Of a DNA stretch of 64,000 nt, positions 35,089 through 49,005 are shown piece by piece. Position 1 is the stretch's first letter; each line of letters starts with the position of its first letter. Location: NCBI GenBank assembly GCA_020740775.1, contig JAHEWK010000001.1, forward strand, positions 4,650,001-4,714,000, given 5' to 3'. This DNA is from Ilyonectria destructans. Its lineage: Eukaryota > Ascomycota > Sordariomycetes > Hypocreales > Nectriaceae. Both the position numbers and the translations under genes were made by a program. The notes under the pieces are model-generated. The model did not search any database. It was not told the origin of the DNA and worked only from the letters and a program-made list of their open reading frames with translations.

Positions 35089-36329
35089 ATGCTGTCACGA
35101 ACGGCCAGACCAGCTCTCCGAGCTGCCGCTGCAGCGCAGTCTCGGTAAGTCCCCCTCGGAGTCCGGGCCCCCAAGATTTTGTTGCCGAAGGAGCTGCGGA
35201 AGCTGGTCGGAGGGCGACAACGACACCGAAATCGCCCGCCAGCACCACGGCTCGCGCGCAATTCGTGCTCGGATATCGCATTGAGGGCGCTTGGGAATTC
35301 TTGCCAGTGAGAGAGCTGCGTTTGCTGATGCCCGTGTGCCTGTCGCAGAGCTGCCGTTGCCCGGCCCGGAACCGCTGCCACCTATGCGACCCTCCGTGAG
35401 ATCGAGGACCGTCTCAAGTCCATCCGCAACATCGAGAAGATCACCAAGACCATGAAGATTGTCGCCTCCACCAAGCTCACCCGTGCTACGCGTGCCATGA
35501 ACAACTCTCGCAAGTACGGAGAGACCTCCAACAAGGTCTACGAGTCTGCCGAGACCAAGGCCGTCGAGTCCGAGGAGCCGAAGACCCTCTACATCGTCTG
35601 CTCCTCCGACAAGGGCCTCTGCGGTGGTATTCACTCCGGTCTCAGCCGTCGCATCCGCGCCAAGGCCCTTACTGAGCCTGCCTTCGATCTCGTCCTCATT
35701 GGCGAGAAGGCCAAGGCTCAGCTGTCCCGAACCAACTCCAAGGCTATCCAGCTCAGCTTTGCTGGCATTGGCAAGGACGTCCCTACCTTCGCCGATGCTC
35801 AGGCCATTGCCGACCAGATCATCCAGCTCCCCACCGAGTACACCGACATCAAGATCCTGTACAACTCTTTCGTCAACGCCCAGACCTACGAGCCCGCGGT
35901 CATTGAGGCATTTTCCGAGGAGGCTATTGTCCAGTCCCGTGAGTCTGACCTGGGTTGAAGAGCCCGTAAACATGTTACTGACCGGGTTTTCTTGTTTTTA
36001 GCCAACTTCTCGGCTTTCGAGGTTGATGACGAGGTCCTCGCGAACATGCGCGAGTACGGCCTTGCCAACTCCCTGTACTGGGCTCTGGCTGAGGGCCACG
36101 CCTGCGAGCAATCTGCCCGCCGAAATGCCATGGATGTAAGTCATACAAGCAGTCCAGACAAATATTGCCAGCTATGATCCCGTACTAATAATTCCCGCAG
36201 AACGCCTCCAAGAACGCTGGTGAAATGATCAACCGCTACCAGATTCTCTTCAACCGTACCCGACAGGCCGTCATTACCGGAGAGCTGGTCGAGATCATCA
36301 CTGGTGCTACTGCCTCTGAGGACATGTAA
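35089..36329 (+). CDS. atp3: mitochondrial F1 ATP synthase gamma subunit
   Basis: Four exons (35089-35144, 35349-35938, 36002-36135, 36201-36329) give 302 aa, the normal length. Gamma forms the rotating central stalk of F1 in the mitochondrial matrix. The N-terminus ([19 protein letters not shown]) is a basic, alanine-rich presequence. The mature part starts near [27 protein letters not shown], the first helix of the coiled-coil shaft. The conserved [17 protein letters not shown] follows. The C-terminus has the second shaft helix, ending with [18 protein letters not shown]. The first intron (204 bases) separates most of the presequence from the mature protein. Codon use is strongly C-ending, as expected for a highly expressed gene. 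Confidence 0.96.
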
Positions 36330-36706
36330 ACAGTGGAGGTGCAAGCCGGGGCCTGACGCTTCCCTTTGTATCAACACCATCGGTCACCAACCCGTGGTTC
36401 CCCAAGTGTATCAAAGCCTTCCAATAAATTCCTTAGTAGCCCACAACCCCACGAGTGGCAGCAATAAAAAATGTCACAGACCGTCTAATTGAAATCAATT
36501 TCGTTTTCGTGCAAGTGTAAATTAACATGTCCAGAAGGACGCTTGCTGCGTACAAGTCAAAACCCCTCAAGCTCCGAACACCGGACATGTGGAAAATGGC
36601 TGGGTGTCTTCCCCATGACGATGCCGCCAGACCAGCCTCCCCCCCTCAAATGCAAATGACCAGCGCCGACCGTGATTCGAATGCCAAGGTATATACTATA
36701 ATGAAC
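36330..36706. other. convergent 3' flanks of atp3 and the LSD1-like gene
   Basis: This stretch contains 3' UTRs only. No ORF with support. Confidence 0.6.
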
Positions 36707-39700
36707 CTAAAACTCCATATCACTATCCCGGTCCTCCGCGTAGCTAACGTTTCTCGTTCGCCGGGACTTCTGTGCTGACCTGGCCATGCGAGCTAGCTCT
36801 CCAGGCTTGGCAATATTGGGATGGTCCTTTTCATATGCCACCCTGAGGGCGATGGCATCTTGATCCCATTTCTCAGCTGCTTGTGTGAAGGCTTGCACGG
36901 CTTCGGCATAGCCACGCTTCTGCTCGGCGGCCTGGTCTTCGAAGGGCTTGCGATCTTCAGGCGAGGCTTCCTTCCACATCTTGGACGTCATGATGCGGAC
37001 CTCATTGGGAACGGCGCGACCGCCTCGGCCTGGCTTGCGGTTCTCTTCGCATCGATTGCGCGCTACGTCGAAGAAGGCCTTGCTATAGAGGAGATACGCA
37101 TTGCCGGCCACCTTGCCCGGACGAACGGGACGCTCCCCAATTTTAGCCTTAATGTGGCCCCATACCTCGAGCTCATAAGCTTCGAGGCGGGCTTGTCTCG
37201 GATCTTTTACGGGCTCCTTGCGCTTGCGAAGAAGCAATGAGTCTCGAGGGAGAATGAGAGGCGTGGGAACTTCGATGGGTCCGATCATTGTGCTTAAGAC
37301 CTCCGATGCGGCCCTTAGACCAGACAGATAGGCGCCGTGAACCGTTGCCGGATGCGTACCGATCGTGTGCTCGCCTGCAAAGAACAAATTGCCCACGGGC
37401 CGGGCCATCACGTCGTAGTCTTCCGGCTGCATGCCTGGAGCTGCCGATGAATAGCTACCTCTGGCAAATCGGTCTGAGCCCCACCTGGTAACAACCGCTT
37501 CCACAGGATATGGAACGTCCTGTCCAAAGACACTTCGTAGTACCTCCGTGGCTTCAACAACCAGGCTGTCATTGCTGGAGTGCTCTGTTTCAAAGCCTGC
37601 GTCGCCTGCCATGAGGGCAATCAAACAAGGTAGGCCTGTTGTGTTCGATACATTGAACCACTGGAAAAACCGCCCTCGGTTGCCCGAATAGTCTTGCTGC
37701 GAAGTGCTGTGACGGTTTGACGATTCCCTCAGCACCCCAAAGATGTCCCTATCAGAGTCCCAAAACACCTTGCGGTACACAAGAACCACCTTGTTCAAGA
37801 TACCAAATCCCAGACGCCCGATCACGTCCGTTTTCCATGAAGGAAGTGGCGGCTCAAATGTGACGTTGTTTTGCTTCAAGACACCAAGTGGGATGGTACA
37901 GACAACAGCATCTGCGTCCACTACTGACCCGTCGTCACACTCGATGGTGGCAGACCCGAGACTATCTTCGCTGTGGTATGATATGCTTTTGACCGGGAAC
38001 TTGGTTTTCAGGTCGAGCGAGGTTGGACACTGTACCAATCCGCGGGCCACACTCTGATAGCCGCCCACGACCATTGTGTGACTCCCCTCCCATTCGTTAC
38101 CAGCATCAATATCCCACAACCCTAGGCTAAGGTTATGCAGGTTCGTTGCATTACTGTATTCTAGATTGGCAATGTGCCAATTGATGAGACGGTAGTCTTG
38201 GGCGTTCAAATCGACGAGTTGCTTGTATTGGGAAATTGCAGAGTCCAGAACAGACCCCAAAGTTGCCCCGTCCTCGCTAACAGCTTTGGACAAGTCAATG
38301 TTCTTTTCCTCTGCGGATTGATCCCGCAGTGTCCACCCCATAAACTTTGCCTTTTCTGATGCCTTCAATGTGGCAGGCGTACCAGGTTCGTTATGAACTC
38401 GGCCAGTCAACTTATCGGACGATACCGGAACCAAGTTGACCTTTGCTGGTACGTTCTGCTCGGCGACAGGAGGAGCATGTGGCAGCGCCGCAGCTGCCTC
38501 TTCCGCCTGAAGCATCGTCTTGCTACCATCTCCAGGGCTATCCCGTCCCTCGTCGAGAAGACCACGGTTGCCCTCAATAAGTTTCGAAGGTTGAAACTTG
38601 TGCTTGTACTCGCTAACACGGTCCAGGCAGTCGTTGTAAAGCTTTTCTACCAGTTGATCCCGCACTGGGTCTACTGATTTCCCGTTAATGTCGTAGATTG
38701 TTGTGTCTGCTGTAAGGGGATGGTACGGCAAGCCTAGCTGACCGCGAAGGAGGATATTGATGGGATTGCCCCGGTCAAATCCAGTGATGATCATGCCGCC
38801 CATCTCTGCTGTATGCCGCTTACCAGCAAATGCCGGCTGAGGTTCAGCAGGCTTAGTCTTGAATTCGCGAGAGTAGACGCGACCTCCAACACGACTTCTT
38901 CCTTCAAGGACTACAACACGAGGTGGTTCCTCGCCTCGTTCGTAGAATATGTCGGCGTACTGCCTGAACAACCCCTCTAGTTGTCTGGCGCAACCCAACC
39001 CCGAGAGGCCGGCACCAATGACTGCAATAGTCTTTTGACGTTTGATGATGGGGGTGCTTTTGTCATCAACCTCCGCTTGAGGAACCTGGACACATCCGTA
39101 GTTGATGTACCCACGCCGCACGAGCCAGTCATAACAAACACTTGCCGCGTCGAACCAGCGAGCATTCGCGCAACCAACCGCCTCTTGCCTGGTCACACCA
39201 ACCCAAGGACTTTTCAACCACAGACGTAAAATGCCATTCCTGATATTCAAATAGGTTGTAACTTGCGTGTGAGAAATGTGATGGCGTAAGAGATGATATT
39301 CTTCTGGGTGCAGTGCATAGGGATTGAGTCGAGACGACTCGGCCGCCATGGTACATTCGCTAGCATATTTGTAAGGAGAAAGGTCGGTCGGGATTGACGA
39401 CTTCGGGAGAATATTGAAGTTGTAGCGCTCGGTGTCGTTGTGAGAAGGCGATTGCCGAAGAGTGGCAGAATTGCCTTGGCTTATCTGACCACTGGGGCCA
39501 TCTGCCTCAACAGGAGTGGTCGATTTACTTGAGACGGTCGAGGGTGCTGACGAGAGTTCCGTGAGTTCCGTCAAAGCCGACAACGATGATGCGAATGAGC
39601 CGATGGCGCCGTTGGTAGCAGTAGCATGCAGTAGTGTCGTATCGTCGGCTTGAGTGGTTTCTTGCCTGTATCAATATTAGAAAAGTAAGAAGGCAGAGGA

Positions 39701-40046
39701 GATATACAGCCAGTTCGAGAACCTGGGAAAATGGCGCCACTTACCCAACATTGACATGCACGCTCATCGAGTCGTCGGACTCGTGAGGGCTTTCAGCATC
39801 GATTTCCATGTTTCCAGACCATACAACTATCTCCGGCGCAATTTCTGGCGTATGTTCTGTCGAGGTCCGTTGCGACTGGGCAGATGACGCCATGTCGGGG
39901 GTGGTCGGGGGAGACATTCGGACCTGGACACTGGGCGCTATCACTGTCGCTGAGAGTGACAGTGAGTCAAAGATTCCCTTGCCTCCCAAACTTCCTTTCC
40001 CCAATCCAGTGCCCGTCTTGAGGTTGTTCCTGAAGCCTAACCCCAT
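36707..40046 (-). CDS. LSD1-like histone demethylase (SWIRM, amine oxidase, HMG box)
   Basis: Two exons (40046-39745 and 39665-36707) give 1086 aa. Predicted FAD-dependent nuclear amine oxidase that removes methyl groups from histone H3 lysine, as LSD1/KDM1 enzymes do. Domains in order: a disordered Ser/Thr-rich N-terminus, a SWIRM domain at about 213-295 (LNPYALHPEEYHLL to RRGYINYGCVQ), the FAD dinucleotide fold with GAGLSGLGCARQL (about 318) and VGGRVYSREF, the GFGILNKVVLVY segment that contains the active-site lysine of the family, and FFAGEHTIGTHPATVHGAYLSG near the end of the oxidase. A C-terminal HMG box spans about 946-1030. This architecture resembles the fission-yeast Lsd1/Lsd2 and Aspergillus HdmA proteins. 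The substrate-domain insertion near residue 510 is short compared with the human tower domain. The exact histone site is not predictable here. Confidence 0.92.
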
Positions 40047-40794
40047 AGCTGCGTCGGCTCAGATGCTTCTCAGTATATACGTGGGGACGAGATATAAAAT
40101 CACCGCTATCGCCGGGAGCGGAGATCAACTTCGACTCTTGTCGGAATGAAAGTCATGGATGAATGAGATGAGAAAAATTGGCATTATGCGGCGATATAGG
40201 CAGGGTCAGAGTAAACTGTTTAATCTCATCAGCATGATGATGGCCATCTTATACACATCTTGTCGAGTCACCTACCACGATCGATGACACTGGGCGAGTG
40301 GTGCATATACTGAGGAAGTACTCGCTCAATTTTGGACCGGGCTTGTGCCGCCCTCGATGATGTATTTGCCGGTGTCGATCAATCCATGGCAAGGGCCAAA
40401 GGACATGTCCAGCCAGATGCTCCAATTGCGATTTTGTTGGCTCTCGTCTCAGGACACTTGGTGCAAGGCTTGACTCTGTCAGCCATTCGCGCCCCTCAAG
40501 ATGGGGGAAACCATGTTCACGGCGGGATCACGTGCGACGCTACGACCAAATCAGAGGCTTGCTCAGGTGGGTCTCGCATCCATTCCAACGACATACGCCC
40601 CCAATGCTCAAGTCTATCAATATATTATCGACACCAGCGACAAAGAGCCTGAAGTCGAGATCAACAATTACCTCGGCATCTTCGCAGATATCTGCATCTG
40701 CATACTCGGTCTGTCTTGCGTCGCCGCAGAGCTGTGCTCAATCAGCCAGCCAGCCAACCAACCACGTCTCAGGTATCATACAGGTTCAATCAAA
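40047..40794. other. intergenic: upstream of LSD1-like gene, downstream of vps33
   Basis: Open frames here overlap on the plus strand only and lack any recognisable domain. I see no gene. Confidence 0.55.
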
Positions 40795-42976
40795 TCAGGC
40801 TGCGGGGGTGGCGGCACTGTTCTCCTTCGCGAATGACTCCGTCTCGATTGCCGCATCCATCATCCTATTCCCGCTAATGATAGATGTCGTGCAGATGACA
40901 ATATTTCTTCGACCTAGCGAGCCATCGGGTTAGATAAGTTCACGGTATTAGAGTGAAAGGGGGAACTCACCCTCTTCCTGCTTCGCGATAAACCTCAGAG
41001 CAGCAATCTCGGTAAAGGTGATACCGCCGACGAAGACGACGAAGACCGTCTGCTTATTGCCGTTTCCTGAAAGCAGCGCCCTGGCCTTGACAGCCTTGTC
41101 CTCGCCCTTCTGATGCTCATAGAACGTCTGCCCACGAACATGCTTGACTGCCTCGTCGAACCCATGCCAACCCTGCGTACCGGTACCAGCTGGGGCTCCA
41201 GCCGCCGCGGCCCCGCCACCTTTCGTGACTGAGAGCAAATATTGCTTCTGAATGATGCATTGAACAAGGCGAATCGATAGTGGTGCATAGCCGCTGTATA
41301 CGTAGGATATGTCATTAGGGTCGTCTTCCTGTACCTCATCAACGATCAAGCGGAGTTGCTTGCGTAGATATGTGTAGTTGGTCTTGGTGCCATTGGGGTC
41401 GGCATTTCCTGCCATAGGAATCATCCCAGCAAGTGGCGATGACCGTGACAAGAATAGCTGTAACTTCCCGAGATTGTTGAGAGTCAGTAGATGCTGGTAT
41501 CCGTAGCCCTCGAGAATCAACCGCCGGAACTGATCAAAATCTTTGGGCTTGATTCCCCCAGATATACATGAGTAGATGCAGAGAAGCCTCAGGGTCTCTC
41601 GAATCGGAGCATCTCGGGCGATCAGCTCCTCAATGCCCTCAAACTGAGACGATGGGTCGGCCCCAGCGGCCAGGTTCTGCTGGACCTCAAGTAGTCCCTT
41701 GAACAAATCAGTCCGAGTGTGTTTAATAATCTCCTCGGCCAGACCCGTGTGTATCCTTGCGCTCTGTTGCTCTTGCTGGTAACCCGGTAGCTGGCTGACA
41801 AAGTCTTTCAGCTCTGCAATGGTCTTTGTCTTGTGTTTACTTTCGTAATCGCTCTGCACTTTCTGCAACCGCCTCGCGACCTTGTTGAGCAGACTGCCAA
41901 CGATGGCAAAGTTGGCGTCCCGCAGCTGGTCGTAGAGCTTGTCGGTAGAGTCTAACTGAATCGTCCTCTTCCGGCTCTGTGCCGTGGCTGCCGAAGACTG
42001 AGCGGAGGCCCCCACCACTGTCGTGTCTACCTTGGTCTGGTTGTTCTGGATCTCAAATACCTCGTCGATCAGGCCCTCGTATGTGAGTTGGGTCAGAAGT
42101 GGCGTGACAAAGTCGACCTCGCGATCAATGATGATGACGCTCTCGTTCGTTGTACTGGGTGTTAGCCCCATCTTGTCGGACTCGGTAGCATCTTCACCCG
42201 CAAGAAGCTCTTGTCGCATACGGACGAGAAGGTCGGCTACTCGCTTCGCGTTGTCACCTTTACCGATCACCTTCGGAAACAGGCCGTGGTTTTGTTGGAT
42301 CTCCATGAGGGCTCTCGCCAACAGGAAGTTAGGCGTCACATCTTTCGAAAGGTATAGGTCGCGGAAGGAGTCGTCCAGCTCGAGGGATAAAAGGTCCTTC
42401 TCGAGGGGGAAGAAAGACAGCGGCAGCTCGGAGATGTTGACGTCGCCGAGCACGCCGGCCTCTTCCAGCATTTGGTTGGAGACGAGGGTGCGCCGGGGCA
42501 CCCAGAAGATGTGGAAGTCATGGGGCGTCTGGCTTTCGCGCTGGACTCGTTTAACCTGGGCTGGAGGACTTGGTTAGACGGCCGTCGTGGCATCGATCGA
42601 TCTAGGCTGCGCACCTGCTATTGCTTCGGCGTGGCGGCCGCATTCGCCCCGCGCGATGAAGATGACATTACGCTGGCTCGTATCGACGTTGTTGTTTTCG
42701 AGGATGAAGAACTTGTCGACTCCGTACTCCTGGAGTACAGCGACCTTGACAATGATGCCAATGGGACCGACTAGGCTTCGATCAAGGACGACGTTTTTCT
42801 TGCCGCGGACCTGAGGTTGCCCAGGAGTGATTAGCGAGCTGCCTTGCGACGGCTGGGAGCTCCGCGGGGCCGGCCGAGGGAGGGAGAGCCTTACTTACAC
42901 CCTCAAGCAGGTAGAGAAGGTCTTTGCGGGCCTTGTTGCGGATCTGTTCGGTGCTGAATTCCGTGCGAGGAGCCAT
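40795..42976 (-). CDS. vps33: Vps33, Sec1/Munc18 protein of HOPS/CORVET
   Basis: Four exons (42976-42899, 42810-42615, 42560-40971, 40913-40795) give 660 aa, the family length. Vps33 is the SM-family subunit of the HOPS and CORVET tethering complexes that chaperones SNARE assembly at the vacuole and endosome. Supporting segments are DLLYLLEGVRGKKNVVLD, GVDKFFILENNN and FIARGECGRH near the N-terminus, then FHIFWVPRRTLVSNQMLEE, ESVIIIDREVDFVTPLLTQLTYEGLIDEVF and RLLCIYSCISGGIK in the middle. The last exon is easily missed: a stop appears eleven codons into the intron, but splicing GTGAGT to GCTAG restores RRNIVICTTSIISGNRMMD, the conserved end of SM proteins. The acceptor of the third exon was chosen because the nearer AG would place a stop in frame. 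Confidence 0.93.
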
Positions 42977-43714
42977 GGTGGCCCAACGCAAGCTCGCGAC
43001 GAGAGGGAGAGCTGAGGTACGGGAGCGTTTGTTGGGTTGGTGATGGATGGGCAATTGGTTCGCTGGCGGTGAAGCTCTGGCGGGGCTGGTCACCGAGCCT
43101 CAGCGCGCCTACAGGTCGCCACAGGCCGCCCACTCCCACTGATGGTACGTAGTCGCCTAAACCGACGTCATTCAGTTGCTCGGGTAGGACAAGGGGACCA
43201 TCCACGCTTGTGCAGACCCGAGAGTCCTCGAAGCTCCTTATGCGGCTGCCAGTAAATACCCGCGTATATTTAACAGAGAAGAATCTTGAGGTATTTATCC
43301 AGCTCGTTCATACGGTTATGACATGCCACACCCGTATCGATGTTTGATCTGTCAGTGGCGTTTCTCCCAGGCTGACCCATGCCATAACCATCATGATGAC
43401 CTTTGCTATTTGATGTATGTGTATCGTTTAAACCAGCAGAGTCGCAGCCAACCCATCGCTCCCCAGCGGCAGAGCCATGTTGAATTTACCTTGCGTATGA
43501 TCATGATGAACGCCCATTTGGCCGGGTCAGCGGCCCCAAGTAACTATCAAAACCGGAAGCCCAAATGTCCCTCGCGTATCAAGTGTCAAGTGTCATGTCC
43601 CGTCCGTGCCTGGTTGCCTCCCGGGGCCCAACGCCAAAAGCACCAGAAATGCCTGCAAAGCTCAGTGTGTAGTTTCAAAAATCCTCCTCGGATTGTGTAA
43701 TTGCACGAGGCCTG
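42977..43714. other. intergenic: vps33 promoter and 3' flank of the E2 gene
   Basis: No gene seen. A short AT-rich patch lies near 43255-43300. Confidence 0.6.
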
Positions 43715-44344
43715 CTACACGGTGTTATCGTGGTAGAGAAACTCGATGTCGCGCGGTCGCAGTTTGTTGCCCCGCACGAAGTCCTCGTCACCGGGGGGTC
43801 GCTCGTTTTTGTCGTTGCTCGTCAGCATGCTCTGGATGCTCATGCACACACTTGAGACGCTCTGCACAGGGCTCCAGCCCTGCTGGCCGAGAAGGTCCAG
43901 ACAGATGATGCCGTTGGAGTAGATGTGTGGGTGCATCGGGATCGGGCGATCGGGCTTCTTGTCAAAGGTGACCTCAGGAGGTTCTGAGGGACATGTATGT
44001 TAGTCTGACAGCCGAGCGAGATCTATGCGCTGGGCGACGGGCGCAACGCACCGATGGGATACATCTTGGGGAATTGGAATTTGAGCCGGTATATCTGGCC
44101 CTGGTAGAGCGGGTTGACGTCGAGGACTCGGATGTCGAGAAACCAGTCGCCGGCGACGCTATCTTCGCGCTGTAACAACTCGATACCCGGAGGCAGTCCA
44201 TCCTTGTGGATCTGCGGGGCGCCAGCAGGCGTGAGATCAGCCATTCTATTGCTTCTCAGCAGCGAGAAGCCATCAGCCAGAGGCACGCGGACATACCTTG
44301 CCGAGCTCCTTGACGAGGCGCCTGTCCCGCGTGGCTCCAGCCAT
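43715..44344 (-). CDS. ubiquitin-conjugating enzyme E2, UBE2W/Ubc16-like
   Basis: Three exons (44344-44297, 44211-44052, 43983-43715) give 158 aa, a single UBC fold. E2 enzymes carry ubiquitin as a thioester. The conserved block HPHIYSNGIICLDLL places the active cysteine at C97, preceded by the proline-rich EPPEVTF. The active-site neighbourhood GWSPVQSVSSVCMSIQSML and the C-terminal RPRDIEFLYHDNTV resemble UBE2W and S. pombe Ubc16, which can ubiquitinate protein N-termini. The first intron is spliced from GCAAG|GTATGT to CCGCAG|ATCCAC, which joins MAGATRDRRLVKELGK directly to IHKDGLPPGIELLQ. A frame that begins MADLTPAGAP lies inside that intron. N-terminal ubiquitination is inferred from the family. 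Confidence 0.9.
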
Positions 44345-46810
44345 GTTTTGCCACTTCAGATGCTTGGTCGCCTTGCCTTGGCTTTCCTTCTGGCTGCCTT
44401 GCCTTGACCTGACGTGTCGCGGGAGAGGTGTGCGGTGCGGTTGTAGGTCGGAGAATTTGCTGTTCGTTGGCTGGTCTGTGGAACGGAGGAAGCTGGTCCA
44501 AACCAAACAGGCCCAGAATGGTCGTCTGTTGGAGGGGCGGACCAGCTGCGCCTTGACCCCATAACCTAATAAGTGGCTCAGTGAGTCTCGACAATTGGCC
44601 AAGCGCGCCATGACTTCTAGTTCCACGGCAAGCTGCACGCATTTGGTAAAGGCTGATCCTCCATACCTTGTACATCGTAAATCATACGATAGTGTGTTAT
44701 TCTTTAGCTGGCGCTCACCGGACTGGGTTACCGTAGAGTGGAGTTGTCTGCCAATCACACAACCAAACGTAAATGACCCATCATCACAAACATAAGTATA
44801 TCAGCAACACGATCGCTATGCTGTCCGGCGAAGGCAGTAATTCTGAATTTCGAAATAATTAAACTGATTAATATTGTGTTTTCAGCGATGCCATGTCCGT
44901 TGATAGCTATTACTTCTCAAAGGTGTTGTCCTTACCCTGGAGGATAAACACCTGAGCGCGTTGAAGGGGATGAATTATTTAGAATGGAGCATTGCTATTC
45001 GCATACATACACACACATCCTTTCACCTAAGCCTCAGCTTGACTTATGTTCCTAGTCCATGGGTGTAGGTGACAGTAATGCTTAGGTCAGGGGCCTATAT
45101 TTGTCATTTGCTTTGCCAAATTCCTGTTTGGGTAGTAACACAATTTTTTTACTTATGGGAACAAATATTACTCCCATTAAACGCACTCGACTACAACACT
45201 AGTTCACTCGCGCTATTCATGATTATTTTTCGCATGAAGCATCTTTGTGTGTGTGAATAACTGCTGTGAGAAAACCGAGTAGCGTCGCTCTTCACCCTGT
45301 TGCTTTCCTAGCTCGCCAGGCTTGTTCTCAGCGTCGTTTTCCCGAAGCAAGTGGTTTGCTGCCTTGTCTCAACAATTGATTAGTCCCATTGGAACTAGAG
45401 ACCATTATCTGTCTTATCACATCGTGCCGAATAGCACGTCTTCAAGTTTAACAACGTGACCAAACGTCGGCATTTGAAAGAGTCTGCACCAACATTTCGG
45501 AATGTTGATGTTTTCAAGCCACCATAAAACTATCCAGCACACTCAAGGCAGACATTGCCCATCCACGAATCCGTGACTCACTGGGACGAGAAAGGAGCGC
45601 CGCGCAAGTCGAGGCAGAAATGGACCTGCAGACAGGCCATGTCCATTGCTTTCTATCCAGTACGTGGCTGTCATGGACTGAGGGCTGAGCTCGGTACTGA
45701 CACATATTAACAGATGAAGTTGGCCCCTCTTGGCAGCGGGTGCCGGCATGGATCGAGGCTGGGCAAGCGAGAGTGGATGGGCTAAATTTGTACAAATAGA
45801 ATAGTTCCCAGTACGACAGGCCGAGAGTCCGGGACCCGATAGGGCTGAGAGACGCCTCTCCTGAATGATGAGCGGCTGAGAAGACGGCCGCACGCAGCGA
45901 GAGGGAACCAAACAGCCTTGGCTACCAGGTGCACAGCCACGGCCACCACGTAGTGCAACCTCCCGGTCCCGGTGCTGGGGAGGTTGCAAGGGCTGCAGGG
46001 GCTGCGCACAGGCGGCTTGCAGCTTGGGCTGGCATCCATGGATGGAGGCCTGGCTTTCAGGACGGCGATTAAGGGCCTGGTCACTGAGCCACTGAGCCAC
46101 TCGCTCCACTGCCACAAGGGGCCCTACATTGTCATCAGCCACTGGCATGTGGTGGTGTTTAGCGCCATCTCAAGTCCCGTTGAGTAGAGCCAGAGGCGCC
46201 TTGGAACCCAACCTCGCCGCAAGCCGGGCTTGTTTGCTGGAGGCACTGAAGAGATCGATTGGAGACCTCCTCGCATGATGGATGGTTGGGTTTGGTACCT
46301 TGGTCGTAGCGGCGCGTCGTGGGCGCTGGTGGGTTGTATGGGGGCCGTGTTGGTGGGCCGCAAGCTGACAGCCACCCCGACCCCTCGACCCTGAGGGGCG
46401 GACAGGGCACCTGGGCAGCGGTAGGGGACCGTAGTGGGTAGGGGACAGCGGGGACAGCGGGCAGCCAGCGACGCGCAGTGGTGGACGGAGGGCCCGAGAG
46501 TCTTTTTTAGGCGTAGGTGCCGTGGGAGCTGTCGCAACCTAGTTAAAGGTCTCCTCATCCATCCCCATCAGCTCGTCCCGTTGCTGTTGCTCACTGCCCG
46601 TCTTTCCCCACGACCTTCTTCCCGTCATCACGGCGTCTCGATAACGGCCTCACCTCGCCGACTTCGGGCTCGGATCCTCTCCAAACGGCCTCTCGCTTGG
46701 TCCTGGCTTTGTCAATTTCGGCCGCCTCAAACCCGTCTGTTCAAATCGCCACCCAAGCGCTTCGCTCCTCACCACCGCCGCTACCCCGCCATCCCATCGT
46801 CGTCGTCACA
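44345..46810. other. divergent intergenic region between the E2 gene and the CaM kinase gene
   Basis: No convincing gene. About 44840-45250 is AT-richer than the flanks and could be old mobile DNA, but no ends or transposase are visible. The final 250 bases before the kinase ATG are C/T-rich, consistent with a fungal 5' leader. Repeats of GGGGACAGC type lie near 46437-46465. Confidence 0.5.
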
Positions 46811-48388
<1,578 letters not shown>

Positions 48389-49005
48389 GGCGGTGGCATT
48401 GGTGCGGCGATGCAGCGCGGGGAATACACCCCATCTTGCAGGGTGTGGGAGTTTACGAAGACTGGAATACACGTGGGGATATCCTTCTAAAACTAGGTCT
48501 TGTCGAGACTGGGGAGGGACTTCTTGGCTGCCCTGGGATTTAGTCAGGTGGGCATGGCAGACGACAACTGTGGATAGGTCGCGACGACCATGCGACGTGG
48601 TTGGTTCTCAATGGTTCATTGATGATTGAAAGTGTTTGTTTCGGACCAGTGCTTTCTGGGAGAAGCCGTGTAGTTCATTATCCACCCAAGTGATTTAATT
48701 CATATCGTTACAACTCTGCATATAATTACGTGGTATCGTCAAAGTAAACCAGCCAGCCCAAATCCTGACTCCGGGAGGAAGAAACACCAGTGTTCTCTCC
48801 GGCACCTCTCACCCTTGTAAATGCTATTGATACATTACCCCTCTACTCGTACGCCATCCACATTACCCAACAAAGGAGACTGGATGTCGGACCTATCAAA
48901 GGTTTCCGACAAGGATATACACCAAAGCAGACTAAGAATCTACCTAGACTAAAAAAAGAATTAAAGAAAATAAGGAGCCATCCAATGAATAGGAAAGATG
49001 AAGCT
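48389..49005. other. convergent 3' flanks of the CaM kinase gene and the unknown gene
   Basis: No gene seen; AT-richer 3' sequence around 48680-48740 and 48950-48985. Confidence 0.6.

Noticed and set aside
35095..35973. 292-codon open frame on the minus strand over atp3
   Set aside because: It is a mirror of the strongly biased codon use of atp3 and has no domain.
44023..44286. Start of the E2 protein at MADLTPAGAP
   Set aside because: That segment is intronic: splicing to the next CCGCAG joins MAGATRDRRLVKELGK to IHKDGLPPG in phase and gives the normal E2 N-terminal helix.
45514..46148. 201-codon minus-strand frame before the CaM kinase gene
   Set aside because: Gln/Pro/Arg-rich frame that overlaps others on both strands, with no motif or splice support.
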